Source: Cladosporium sp. IMV 00045 | Taxonomy: Eukaryota > Ascomycota > Dothideomycetes > Cladosporiales > Cladosporiaceae | Direction: 5' to 3' | Length of the DNA stretch: 28,107 nt | Assembly (NCBI GenBank): GCA_001931905.2 | Contig: MSJI02000354.1 | Location: 1-28,107 of the forward strand | In this document: positions 9,731 to 19,995 of the stretch, piece after piece | Layout: each line of letters starts with the position of its first letter | Position numbering within the stretch: the stretch's first letter is position 1 | Program-made: the position numbers and the translations under genes | The notes under the pieces: model-generated | The model's database searches: none | The model's input: only the letters and a program-made list of their open reading frames with translations | Told to the model about the DNA's origin: nothing

Positions 9731-10138
9731 CTGAAGGGTGAGAAGTGTGTATTGTAGTTTTGGTTTGATGTTGGGTACTTGAGAGAAATTGTAAGGGCAG
9801 ATTGGTTGTGTTAGGTCACGACAGACACGAAACGTCAGCCGCGGCGAACAGGGCAGAGGCGAGCAAAGAAGGAAATTGACGGTGACAACACGGCCCAAGC
9901 AGACGGACAGGGGAGAGGCAGAGGAGGCGGAGGCCAGAGTACGGTAAGGCCAGGCAGGGAAGTGGGATGTGGATGTGGTCGATTGGGGCGCATGTACCGG
10001 CCGAAAGTAGACGAAAGGAAGGCTAGGTACGGGTACGGGTATTGGTACGGTACGCAACCGGGCAGGGCAGATGGGAGATGGCGGTGGAGCAGCAGCAGGC
10101 AAAGCAGCAATGAGAGCAGCAGTGAGAGCATACCTTAC
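9731..10138 (-). other. Candidate 5'-leader intron of the bHLH gene
   Basis: On the minus strand a near-ideal donor CACAG|GTAAGGTATG begins at 10138. A pyrimidine-rich acceptor CTTCTCACCCTTCAG ends at 9731, about 220 nt before the start codon. The 408 nt length is long for this genome's introns. Both sites are visible, but pairing them is a guess. Confidence 0.3.
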
Positions 10139-10146
10139 CTGTGCAA

Positions 10147-10166
10147 AGCAAGCAAGCAAGCAAGCC
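10147..10166 (+). repeat. (AAGC)n tetranucleotide repeat
   Basis: About five units of AAGC in the bHLH upstream region. Related tracts occur at 12100-12123, 12677-12705 (opposite orientation) and 19711-19724. Confidence 0.75.
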
Positions 10167-10559
10167 CGCAAGAGAAGAAGCAACGACAGCAAGTGGTTAG
10201 GCAGGTCTTGTTTTTTCCCCCGCGCAGTTGGACCGGTCCAGCCCCCTGCTGGTATGCCAAAAAGGCAAGCAGGCGGAGGAGGCGGGCATCGGGACAGGTC
10301 GAAGCGGTGCGAAAGGGCCGGCGCACGTTCACGCCCACGGCGTCAAAGTCGGGTATGGAGCTGGGTGCTTGCCAAAGGGAGTGGCCGTGGACAGGTAGAC
10401 ATGTAGACAGAGTTTCGGCGTGCAGTCTGGCTGTTTGGCGGTGCTGGGGATACCCGTTTGCCGTGCAGGCCTGCTCCAGAGACAGAGATGGGAAGAGGGC
10501 AGTGCAGAGGCGTGGGTTAGAGACATACATCAGGCAGAGAGAGGCAGCAGAAATTGGTG

Positions 10560-10613
10560 TGAGTGCGTGCGTGCGCTGCGTGCGTAGGTGTGCGTGGTAT
10601 GTGTGTGTGTGTG
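10560..10613 (+). repeat. GTGC / GT simple repeat tract
   Basis: A degenerate GTGC run grades into a perfect alternating TG run of about 14 nt (10600-10613), in non-coding DNA upstream of the bHLH gene. Alternating purine-pyrimidine DNA of this kind is a common microsatellite. Confidence 0.7.
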
Positions 10614-12676
10614 CTATGTCTGGGTGTCTGGCGCAGACGAGTGGTGGTCGATGCAGCAGCCATGTTATGCGGGCATGTCCGGGGGCGGCGTGGGGTCCGG
10701 ATCGGTGAGGACGACGACTCTGCTTGATACGGCACTGCTGCTGTGAGGCAAACTCCACTTTACCCCTACCTGCGCACGAGAATAAATCAAATGTAAAAAT
10801 AAGAATATTGGAAGGCGAAAGACGATGCCGAAAGCGGGAGCGGGCGTGGCGAACTCACACTCTACATGTAGACAGTGTTGGGTACTCTTCCTCTCAGGCA
10901 AAGACACAGAGGAGTGTGAACACATTGATTGGGTGAAAGTGGCTGGCTGAGAAGCTTCCCTCTTCTTGCTGGCTGCTGCTGCTTTAAGCTTGGATCGTAG
11001 ACGTGGGCGGGCAGAGTAAGGTATCGGTAGCAGTGGCAGGCACCTCAAGTGTATCTCAGCACCAAATAAACTTCTGTTCTTTAAGCAAGGCTGGCCCGCG
11101 TGCCGATTGGCTGCCACATTCCGTTTCGGCATGCCGAGGAAATCGCACGTGGCTGGAAGCCCGTTTCTTTGGGCGAGGAAGCGAGAGCTTGTTGCTTTTG
11201 GGCAAAGAAGGCGTTTCGGCAGCCTTTTTTTCTTTTTCGCTTCATGTCGATTTTGATTGGTCTTTGCGAGCTGAGAGTCTTGTCTTTTCTGCCTGGTGTT
11301 CACGAGTGAGATTCATCAAAAGCAAGGCTCGTCGCAGACTAGGCATAATTTTCGAGACTCGCAAATGCAGCAGTCCTGTCTGGTCTTGTCTTGCCTCGTG
11401 ATAGTAGACATATACCACAATTCTGGCGACGATGGAGATATCTCCTAGCGTCGCCATGTCTCCCACATGTCCAACAAAAGCCAGGTCAAGTCAGGTCAGG
11501 AGATCCAACAACCAGCCCAAGTTTCCCACCTCCGTATAAGAATAGCCTAGCCCACCTGCCACTCCCAACTCTCCCCAAGCCTCAGTCTTCTCTCTTTCGT
11601 CTTCAGCTTTGACGTGTTGGTTCTGGTTGTTTCTCTTGGCAAAAAAGAAAGAAAAGCTCTTCGGAGGTGGCGGCGCATTGCTTGTTGGCTGCCTGCCTGC
11701 GCGCACACACCGGTTCATGGGACCTGGGCATGGCATCTTCCGGCCGAGCTCGGGGCTGCCTCACCGTCTTCTTCCCTTTTTCTTTTCCCTTTCTCTTCTT
11801 CTCCCCAGTCAGCAAAAGAAAACATGTCTCAAGAGAGCTCTGAACCTGTAATAACGACTGACCCCAGAGAATCCCATTTCCGTAATCCACCGCGCAAACT
11901 CTAAAACCAACCCACTTCTCCTCCTCTTTCCCCCAAATGCGGGGTGTGCACCATATCGAACCCAGCAACGCAGCGCAACCAAGACCGCCGCCCTCGCTCG
12001 CTTAGCACTTCTTGGGTCGTGGCTTACAACCCTCTTCTTCCTCTCCCATGCAGTTTTCGCGAGCCACGGCTCTGCTACGTCCAATAAGGTGTTGAAGTGA
12101 GCAAGTAAAGCAAGCGAGCAAGTCAAGGTAAGGTAGCAAATAAACGAAGTTTTCCTTGGGAATCGAGAAAGTCTGGCGCCCCCGTTGCTTCCTTCTTCTT
12201 CCGCGAGTTCAATCCTTCCAGCCAAACATCGCTTGCGTGAAAGTTGAACGCCTTGACGGATTGCTTGGGCTTGATTCTGTCGAAACCCAAAATCCAAAAA
12301 CCCAAAAACCCAAGAAGTTCAATACCTTGAGAGTCTCCCAAAACATGTGGCATAACCCACAGTCCACAGCCATGTGCCATGGCGTATTGGCCTCACCCTT
12401 GCTCGCGCCAATCGGCACTCTTAGCGGGAGCGAAAGCCATCCATCCAGGTGGGCATGTTCGGGTGTGCGTAGCCTTGCCTTCGCCTGTGCAGCTGTGCGT
12501 TAACGGGTACGGCACATGCATGCATGCGATGCATGCAAAGGCACACGCAAGGCTGCGTCGCGAATACCTTCCTTCCTGCCTGTCTATCCCACACGCGCGC
12601 ACTTATGTGGTTGTTTTCTGGGATCGGGAGATCGTGGATGGGGTCTTGAAACGGAGGATCGACGGTTCTTAATTTC

Positions 12677-12705
12677 TTGCTTGATTGCTTTGCTTGCTTG
12701 CTTTT
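12677..12705 (+). repeat. TTGC/GCTT imperfect tetranucleotide repeat followed by a T-tract
   Basis: Imperfect TTGC units run into a T7 tract. It is the reverse-complement counterpart of the AAGC tracts elsewhere in the window. No coding role is visible. Confidence 0.6.
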
Positions 12706-13157
12706 TTTGTGATATGTCTGTTTCTGGTATGATCTGTTTTAGGATCTGAGAACTAAGCGAATAGCAGGAAATCTCATCGTTAATAGGAGCAGAAGGAAAA
12801 AGCGAAATGAGTATGCATGCATGTGATCGCGATTCGTCCCCTCAGTGAGCACAAGCCCAGCTTCTCGCTCACTCTCGACTCTCGCAAACCCTGTTTCGTG
12901 ATTCTTCTTAGCAAATACCATAGCTGAGAAGCCTTAACCCAAACGCCGCGGAAAAAGAACACACGCGCGCACAACAGCTGCTCAGCTGCTCCCGACAAGC
13001 TGAAAATCCCCCTTTGAATCGTTCCCCGACAGCCACACGTTCCTTTCCGATCCGATCAGGTTCTTTCCATTCCGTGATTTCTGACAAGAAGCGAGACGAC
13101 GTAGGTTGGTGTGGTGTTCTGTGAGGGTCGCGCCTTTCTTGGCACTTGTTTTTTTCT

Positions 13158-13791
13158 CTAAGCTGGAGGGCTGTCGTTGATCGAGACCGGTTGGTCATCC
13201 TCCACGACGACGTCATGGTCTGCGCCCATGGTGCGGATGGTTTCGACAAAGTCACTTGGGACCATGGCGGCGAGGCCCATCTGTTTGGGGGAGATTCTTG
13301 TCAGCTAATCATGCTATTGTCACACGCGGGTGGTGGTCGTGTGAGATGAGAGATGCTTCTGTAAGAGGTTGAATGCAAGAGGCGGAAGGCGAGAAGCTGT
13401 TGGTTCCACTTTGCCATATTCGCTCTCAATAGGCGAATGGCAGATGTCCCGCGCAGGTGGTGGAGTTTTGGACTTCAAGTGGATTGACATACTGAAAACT
13501 CGTTAGCACGTGATGTGAAGATCATGTGACCGGTATGCAGATTCACCAAATAATTTGTTGTACTCGTGGGTGATAACGCCGCCCTGAGAGACATTGATGT
13601 TAGTGGTCGCTCTTTATGGCTGAGACGAAGTCGTGAGAGCATACCACTTCCTTGATAGCATCCTTCAACTCGTCAAGCTCCGACCTGGGAGTACCATCGG
13701 GATAGGAGACGATGACAGGCTTCTGGTCGTCGGCAGCCATTGCCAACGCCATCAAAATGGCCATGAGAAAGGTGGCGAGGAAGAACTTCAT
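13158..13791 (-). CDS. Small secreted inhibitor-I9-fold protein (exon 2/3 junction unresolved)
   Basis: Exon 1 is 13645-13791 (49 residues): a signal peptide (MKFFLATFLMAILMALAMA|AD) followed by KPVIVSYPDGTPRSELDELKDAIKEV. Intron 1 (GTATGC ... CTAAC ... CTCTCAG) leads to exon 2 at 13547-13583, GGVITHEYNKLF. A third block at 13158-13280 encodes GLAAMVPSDFVETIRTMGADHDVVVEDDQPVSIND and a stop, behind a CTGAC branch and AAACAG acceptor. Together they match the peptidase-inhibitor I9 (subtilisin propeptide-like) fold: KPVIV strand, AI-helix, GG-ITHEY hairpin, GLAA strand, VVEDDQPV end. Exon 2 at its only obvious donor (G|GTGAAT) ends in phase 1, whereas exon 3 needs phase 0, so the join is unsolved. 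A second CTAAC/TTTTCAG acceptor at about 13493 would give an early stop. It may be an intact gene with an unusual splice, or a damaged one. Function is inferred only from the fold. Confidence 0.65.
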
Positions 13792-14774
13792 GTTTGCAGG
13801 CTCTTTGTCTGTTGATGGGAGGAGGTTTGGAAAGGTTTTGCTCGAGGCTCTGGCACGGGCGGATCGAGGTGATATATGTAGAGCTAGGGTTCGTCTTGTG
13901 TCACTGCTGGCGGTCTTGAAATACGAGGCTAAGTAAGGAGTTGGACTCTCAGCTCTGGGCGATGAGGATGGTGGATGCCTAGCAGCAAGCCTGAAGCACA
14001 GTGGCACTCGACCGAAACGCCGGGTGTAGGACAATGACGTCGCGGCGGGACGGGAGCACGGGGACTCCCGCGCGGATCTCGCCCTCGCCCTCGCGCGCGT
14101 GTCAGACAGAGCAATCGCAGCTTCATCAGCTGCTGGGAATCTTCAACATCACAGGATCTGCTATTCGCCATCACCAAAGTCGCTCTCACATGTCATGAAG
14201 CAGCCGACCCCTTCGCACCAAGACACAACATAACATCACCAACTTTTTCCCCCAACAGCGCGGTCTGACTAGCCGCTGTCAAGCACTAACCAGCGACATC
14301 GCACAAGCGATCCGTCCACCATTTGGAGTGACAATCAATCAGAAGAACCAACAAGCACAATCACAGAGACCAGTCGCAGGCAGGGAGCTGTCGTTGGAGG
14401 AATAGGCAGGCAAAAAGAGCAAGGACACGTGCAAAGCGCTGCTGCACTTGGGAATTGCAGAAAAAGCAAAAGCAAAAACCAAAGAAAAAGTGCCATCTCT
14501 AGCTAGTCAAAAAGCCACTACTTGCTGCCCTCTCGCTTTCGTGGCAGAAGGCCGTAGTGCCACTTTTCTTCACGTGCTCTGCATCTCCGCATCACCCTCA
14601 CGCCGCATCTCCCTCAGACTACCTTGTGTGTTCTGATCTTCCTCATCTTCACCCCTTCACCCCGGTGTTCGCCCGAACACAGCATCACGCACGTCGGCTA
14701 CGCTCTATCTTTAGAGAGACCGCGTGTCAGATAGCACTTGCTCGCTCGCTACGTGAAGTTGTCGCTTTGAAGTC
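13792..14774. promoter_or_regulatory. Divergent upstream region of the I9-like and pcf11 genes
   Basis: 983 bp separate the two divergent start codons. The region must contain both promoters and the pcf11 leader. CACGTG hexamers lie at 14426-14431 and 14571-14576, about 350 and 200 bp before the pcf11 ATG. Pyrimidine-rich stretches follow up to the ATG. No open frame here has recognisable content. Confidence 0.5.
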
Positions 14775-17062
14775 ATGTCTTCCCTCTCTCCCAGAGCCTC
14801 AATCTCCGGCTCCGCCTCTGATGCGGTAGCTGAGGACTTTTCAGACTCTCTGCGAGACTTGACGCAAAACAATCGCTACGAGATCAGCAACTTGACTCTC
14901 ATCGCAAAGGAGAGCACCGAGCATGCTCAGGCTATCTCAAAAGCGCTGGAGAGCCACATCAAAACGGTAAGGCACTTTTTTCTTAATCGTGTGAGAGGAA
15001 TGATATATGGGTTTATTATTGGCGATTTTGGTTTGCTCACGTTGTTTTTACGCTGACAATGCCACAGGCAACTCCTACGCAAAAGCTGCCTGCCTTGTAC
15101 GTCCTTGACTCCATTGTGAAGAACGTCGGCACGCCTTACACGGTCTACCTCGGACGCGGCCTGTACAGCACATACATGGAAGCATACACTCTGGTCGACA
15201 GCAACGTCAGGAGAGCCATGGAGGGCATGCTCAAGACCTGGAAGGAACCCGTCCCCGGATCCATGGACAAGCGGCCTGTATTCCCGCCCGAAGTCGTCAG
15301 GCCGATCGAGAATGCACTCATCAAAGCAAAGACCGCTGCACTCCAGCACCAACGTCTGCCTCAAGGCGGATACAAAAACACGCCGACGCCACCTCAAGTG
15401 AACGGGCAATTCCAGCCGCCACCTGGGCAGTATCAGTACCAACGGCAGCAACACACGCCACAGCCCGGTCAATTGCAATCACCGTTCCAACATACGCCCA
15501 CACAGCAGAGCGCAAACCCATACGCACAGCCGCCTCAGCAACAACACCCACGCAATGATGCTGAATCAATCAAGCACGACGTCGCTGGTGTCATCGCGCA
15601 AACGCAGAGAGAATTTGCTTCAGATCCAGGCAATCCGAAATTGCAGCAGAAATTGAAGGCATTGTTTGAGCTGCAACAGGTGCTCAACACGCAGCAGCTT
15701 CCACCTCAGTCTTTGCAAGCTGTCGCTGCTCAGATCGCACAATTGGCAGTACCCGCGACTCCTCAGCCTAGTGTCACGCCTCCTGTTGTTTCTACGCCAC
15801 AATGGCAACCCCCAGCATCAGCAACCCAGGCACCGACGTTTCCATTCCAGCCTCCAGCACCGTACTCGCAGCCTTCATCGGCTCCGCCTCCCTTCCTACC
15901 ACCGCAGCCTCCTCCTGGGATGCCCGCATTGAACCCTCAGCAGCTTGGGTCTCTCGCTGCTCTCCTACAAAATACGCAGAAGCCTACCACACCGCAAATC
16001 AGGGAGGCTGCTCCATCGCTCGAAAAGGCGCCACATGCTCAGCTGCACAACATTCAAAATCAAGCAGCAGCCGCGCCAACACCGCAAAATGGCAACGACC
16101 TCCTCGCCGCTCTCACCAAAGCAGGCCTCATGAAACCTCCATCCGCGGCAGCTCCAACTCCCCCAGCGCCAGCGCCCGCCATCCCACCGCCCGCGGATCT
16201 CGCCTCCCTCCTCTCCGGTCTCCACAAACGCAACACATCCTCAACCCCCTCCGGTGGCATCCCCCAAGCACCACCAACCCAAACCTCCGCCACCGGCAAA
16301 CCCATCATCCCACCCACTAATGCATCCCTCAAAACCTTCCGCCCGGAGCTCCTCCGCGCCCTCTACACCGACCAACCCAACCAATGCTCCACCTGCGGCC
16401 GTCGCTTCCTCTCCACTCCCGAAGGCCGCGCCGCCAAAGCCCGCCATCTCGACTGGCACTTCCGCATCAACCAGCGACTGGCCGAGAGCTCGCGCGCCGC
16501 GCACCACAGGCACTGGTTCCCCGACGCACGCGAGTGGATGGCGCTGGAAGACTTCGACGCGTCGACGGCCAGCACGACCGGCGACGGCGAGGCAGGTGGC
16601 AAATCCGACGGTACGGGTGGCCAGGCGGGCGGTAAACCCAAAGGCCCAGAGGACTTGTGGATCCGCGCTCCGGCGGGCGTGACAAAATTGCAGTGCCCCA
16701 TCTGCTACGAGGACATGCGCAGCAGCCACCCGGACGACTTGCAGGACTGGGTCTTCATGAACGCCGTTTACAACAACGGCCGCGCCGTGCACGCCACTTG
16801 TTTGCAGGAGATGACCGGTTCCCTGCCTGGTCTGCAGCAGGCTCAGCAGAAGCAGACTCCGGCGCAGGCTCCGGCGCAGACGCAGGCCCTGCCGACCCAG
16901 CAGCAGAGTTCTCTGGCCGCCGCGCTGGCTTCGCTCGGGCAGGGCATGGCGGGCGTGAATGTCATGAGGGAGGGGACGCGCACGCCGGACTCGACGTTGG
17001 GGAAGAGGAAGGCGGAGAGCGAGGCGCTGGGCTCGGCTGAGAAGACGAAGAGAAAGTTTTGA
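14775..17062 (+). CDS. pcf11: Pcf11, subunit of cleavage and polyadenylation factor IA
   Basis: Exon 1 is 14775-14966 (64 codons) and exon 2 is 15068-17062, giving 728 residues. The 101 nt intron has a GTAAGG donor, a GCTGAC branch and a CCACAG acceptor, in phase 0. The N-terminal CTD-interaction domain (about residues 20-150) contains the segments LTLIAKESTEHAQAISKALE, KLPALYVLDSIVKNVGTPY and VRRAMEGMLKTWKEPVPG. A long Pro/Gln-rich linker follows. Near residues 504-560 comes the first zinc finger (QCSTCGRRF ... RHLDWHFRIN), then EDLWIRAPAG, equivalent to the Clp1-binding motif, then a second finger (QCPICYEDM ... VHATCLQEM, about 604-650). A basic tail (KRKAE ... EKTKRKF) closes the protein. 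Pcf11 binds Ser2-phosphorylated RNA polymerase II CTD and couples 3'-end cleavage to transcription termination. Length is slightly above the yeast proteins because of the linker. Confidence 0.95.
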
Positions 17063-18019
17063 GGAGTTGACGTCTTGGTTTGACTGAGAGGTGGAGAGAG
17101 TGTGTGAGGGTAAGCTTTTTTCACTTTGTCTCCTTTTTTGGGCGTTCTTTTGTCTTTTCTGGACTGTTCACAACAAGCGAAAATGCATATGCTCGAGGGT
17201 TCGGGCTGGGCGAACTTGGGGTGGTGCTCGATGGATGGTGTCAGGAACGGAGCCAGAAATGGATTCACAAATGGAGCGAAAAGGTAGTCAGAGAGGAAGT
17301 CTTTGTACGGCGAGCGAGCGGAACAGGCAAGGCAAGGCCATTGGAAGTGTTTTGATAAGCGAATGAGAAAAATCGATGGCTCCATCAGCTCGGGTAAGGA
17401 TGCCCTTGGACTGTTTTTGTATGTTATCAGAATTCACAGGAGGAAAATCAATGAGGCTACACCATCCACTATTTCATACCGCACTTTTTTCTTTTTCATC
17501 TTCACTCATCTCACTTCATATTGCACGAAAAGGTATATCATTGAACGATCTGCGTAACAAACGCTCTCCAACTCAGCCTCTTGAATCTGTCTGTCTTCGT
17601 TCGGCGAAGTGATAAAGTCAAATTTGCCGTGATAGAATTGCCCAACTTCACGTGTGAAATTTCGTCCCTGAACGTTAAGCACATTTCAGGAAGAAGGATT
17701 GATGAAATGAAGTTCAACATCATCAGCAACGACGAAGCCAACGACGGCTTCCGCCGACTTCAGCCCGCCCCGATGACCTGCCGCTATCTCTCCACCCTTG
17801 CAAGACATTGCTCTCGACAAAAACGTAGGACATGGGTTCCCTGAGAATGCCATCCATGTGCCTAGTTAGTCACCACCGATAGGGATGTCGATTCTCGATG
17901 CTAGTTCCGACTGATCCTTCAGGATTGAAGTTGCCTGGCCTTTACGCATCGTTTTCCAAACAACACATCGACCACCAACGATCGATCAAGAGATCAACTC
18001 CAACAGCTTCATCGAAGAC
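17063..18019. other. Intergenic: pcf11 3' flank and promoter of the secreted Hsp70-like gene
   Basis: 957 bp between two co-oriented plus-strand genes. Opposing short frames at 17581-17844 (plus) and 17538-17741 (minus) overlap, so at most one could be real. Neither starts convincingly and I recognise no family. The part around 17360-17700 is more AT-rich than its neighbours. A CACGTG lies at 17649-17654. Confidence 0.5.
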
Positions 18020-19151
18020 ATGCGTTTTCTCCAAACTGCTCTCGTGAGCACCTTTCTTTTTGTAGGCCAAGCGGTGTCCGCCTTCGATGTTGGTGTCGGA
18101 TTCAGTCTTGCCATTGATTATGGGTAAGGACAGACCCTCCGAGCACACACACTCACTTACACCCATCAAACGCAAAGATGACTGACCAATTACTCCCAGC
18201 GTCGCAAGCGTGCACTTCTCCAACGGAACGACCGTCAACGTCGCCAAAATCCAAGGCCCGGAAGCCTACAACCTCGCCATGAAAGCCGCGGTTTCCATCC
18301 CGGACTACGCACAAGTCAACTTCACCATCACCAACGATGCTGGTGGGCCAGGAGTCCCATCTTCCCATGATAATGACAATCCCTTCGCAAACTCCGTACC
18401 AACAACCCAGACCTCTCTGCTCACCCGATCTCTACGCGACCACCTCCCACCATGGCTGGGCGGCAAAAAACCAAGCCTAGCCTCGCAAGCCCTCCATAAC
18501 ATGCTCCGCCTCCTCACCCAGGCGACAGAATCCTACCTCTCTAGCGAGATACCCAGTCTGAGCCTCTCAATACCTTACCCGATCAGTGACCGCGCCCAAA
18601 AAGAGATCCGCACCGCCCTCTCAACCCTCCTAAAAACAGACATGACCCGCCTTCACCAAAGCCCCCAAATCGCCACCTTGGCCCAGCACGTCTCGGATCC
18701 CGCTGAGGAATGCGAATATTCGGAAGACGGGCTCATCCTCGGCCTGGACTTCAGTAGAGCCGCTTTCACGGCCACGCTGGGGTTTGAGGATTGTGGCGTT
18801 TGGGAGACAGAGATGATATTGCATAGCACTGCTTTAGAGGCAGAGAGGGTTTTTAGAGGAGAAGCAGAGGAGGCGGACAAGTTGCGCGAAAAGCTCATGG
18901 AAGCCATGCGTCGCGTGACCGAGCTGCCGGTCGAGGTTTATGGTGGTCAATGGTTCGAGCCGGTCAGCCGAGTCGTGCTGCTGGGGGACCAGGTCCTGGA
19001 CTTGAGATTTCAAGAATTGGTGAGGGAGGTTCTCAGGGAGAGCTTCAGTGGTGGCGCTGAGGCGTTGTCCGCGCAGTTTCAGAATGGCGAGCTTGGTCCT
19101 GTTTATATTGCGGCGGTTGGCGGTGCCATTTGGGCTCAAGGTCTTTGGTAA
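18020..19151 (+). CDS. Secreted protein with degenerate Hsp70/actin-like ATPase fold
   Basis: Exon 1 is 18020-18123 and exon 2 is 18200-19151, giving 351 residues. The 76 nt intron has a GTAAGG donor, a CTGAC branch and a CTCCCAG acceptor. Residues 1-21 form a signal peptide (MRFLQTALVSTFLFVGQAVSA). The mature start, FSLAIDYGVASVHFSNGTTVNVAKIQG, resembles the first phosphate loop of Hsp70/actin-type ATPases (IDxG followed by a strand and a turn). The C-terminus has PVSRVVLLGDQVLDLRFQELVREVL and GPVYIAAVGGAIWAQ, which resembles the Hsp70 adenosine motif region and the final 'ARGAA' helix seen in fungal Hsp70-like proteins. Canonical catalytic residues such as the GTTxS loop are missing, so ATP hydrolysis is doubtful. 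It is probably an extracellular or ER-lumenal protein of unknown function. I hold the fold assignment with moderate confidence; the gene model itself is sound. Confidence 0.72.
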
Positions 19152-19995
19152 GAGATGCCTTATGACCAACTGCAGAATATCTGCACCACACGAAATGAGA
19201 GCGAACGCAAGAAGTTGAACTCGAGATATCTCGAGAGAGAACGACGTTCATTACTCTTATGATGTTTATTTCTAGTGATCTCCTAATATCGCAGCTAAGG
19301 CCTATATACGACCTGTTGAATTATGGTCTTCCTCCATGCAGGCGTTCGAGCTTTCTGGAAAACCATGACTTCAAAGAAAAAATGCTCCATCTTACGCATT
19401 AACTAAGATGGCTGGTAAGGTACATGCATGTACTCTACAACTCATGATTTTGTATAGAGTTTATTGTATATAGAGTAGTAAAGCGTATTCAAACGCGTAA
19501 TTTGCAGTTCTCCCACCCAACAAGCGTTTCAATCGAGCACTCGATGATCTTCATCAATCCAACCAGACGGTTTATTAACCAACACGAAATGAGTCTGAGG
19601 TCAACCTTTAGATATGAACAAGAGGGAAATTACAGTACGAAATAAGTATGTAGTCCTAGTAGTGGAACAGAGAGAGGTCATAGTGGTACATTAAAGCTCC
19701 CTCAGTCAGTCAAGCAAGCAAGAAGAAACAAGAAACAAGAAAGTTCCAATGCCAGAAAAGGTCTCGCTCGGTCTCATCAGTCAAGCGCCCAAAGTTTCCC
19801 GAGCCCATTTTGGAAGAAGGAAAAACACCGTTCGCTTCGCTCGCTCCTCCGGGAGTTTTCCAGCAGAAAGGAGTCCAAAAGCAAATCAACCAAAACAGTC
19901 GTTTCCCCCAAAACCATTACCCAAACAGAATTCCATGGCCGTGTTTCATCATTATCATCCCAAAAGAACAACCGAACGCCAGCCCCACCCCACCC
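19152..19995. other. Intergenic between convergent genes; AT-richer stretch with palindrome
   Basis: 844 bp lie between the stops of two convergent genes and should hold both 3' UTRs. The part 19250-19700 is AT-richer than its surroundings. It contains a 16 bp palindrome at 19220-19235 and an AAGC/AGAAACA repeat tract at 19702-19743. Plus-strand frames from 19749 onward run into the opposite-strand gene and are shadows of it. Confidence 0.5.
19220..19235. terminator. 16 bp perfect palindrome in a 3' flank
   Basis: CTCGAGATATCTCGAG lies 69 bp after the stop of the Hsp70-like gene. RNA from either strand could form only a tight hairpin with little or no loop. It could influence 3'-end formation or be incidental; calling it a terminator is tentative. 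Confidence 0.3.

Larger units (their letters stand above)
9514..13157. other. 3.6 kb region upstream of the bHLH gene, no convincing gene
   Basis: This lies between the bHLH start and the stop of the next minus-strand gene. Long frames exist on both strands (9203-10192 minus, 9962-10708 plus, 10665-11303 minus), but they overlap, are compositionally biased (Arg/Ser/Pro/Cys-rich) and match no family I know. I read the region as a long promoter and leader of the bHLH gene plus the 3' flank of the I9 gene. It contains simple repeats: an AAGC tract at 10147-10166, GTGC/GT tracts at about 10560-10613 and a TTGC tract at 12677-12705. There is a GGTAC-rich stretch at 10026-10053. A strong splice donor (CAG|GTAAGG, minus, at 10138) hints at a leader intron. 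Confidence 0.55.

Noticed and set aside
9203..10192. 329-codon minus-strand frame overlapping the bHLH start
   Set aside because: It overlaps the bHLH N-terminal coding region in another frame and is Pro/Leu/Arg/Cys-rich without a family. I treat it as a chance frame in GC-rich leader DNA.
16241..16792. Long minus-strand frame inside pcf11
   Set aside because: It is a shadow of the pcf11 zinc-finger region. The plus frame has clear conserved domains and the minus frame has none.
779..17654. CACGTG E-boxes (779, 11146, 13507, 14426, 14571, 17649) as targets of the bHLH factor
   Set aside because: A palindromic hexamer is expected about seven times by chance in 28 kb, so six or so sites carry no signal without further evidence.
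17581..17844. 87-codon plus-strand frame upstream of the Hsp70-like gene
   Set aside because: It has a TTG start and no family match, and an opposite-strand frame covers part of the same bases. It is not supportable as a gene.
19250..19700. AT-richer stretch as a RIP-mutated transposon remnant
   Set aside because: It is only about 450 bp, with no terminal repeats, no decayed transposase frame and no sharp composition boundary that I can see.
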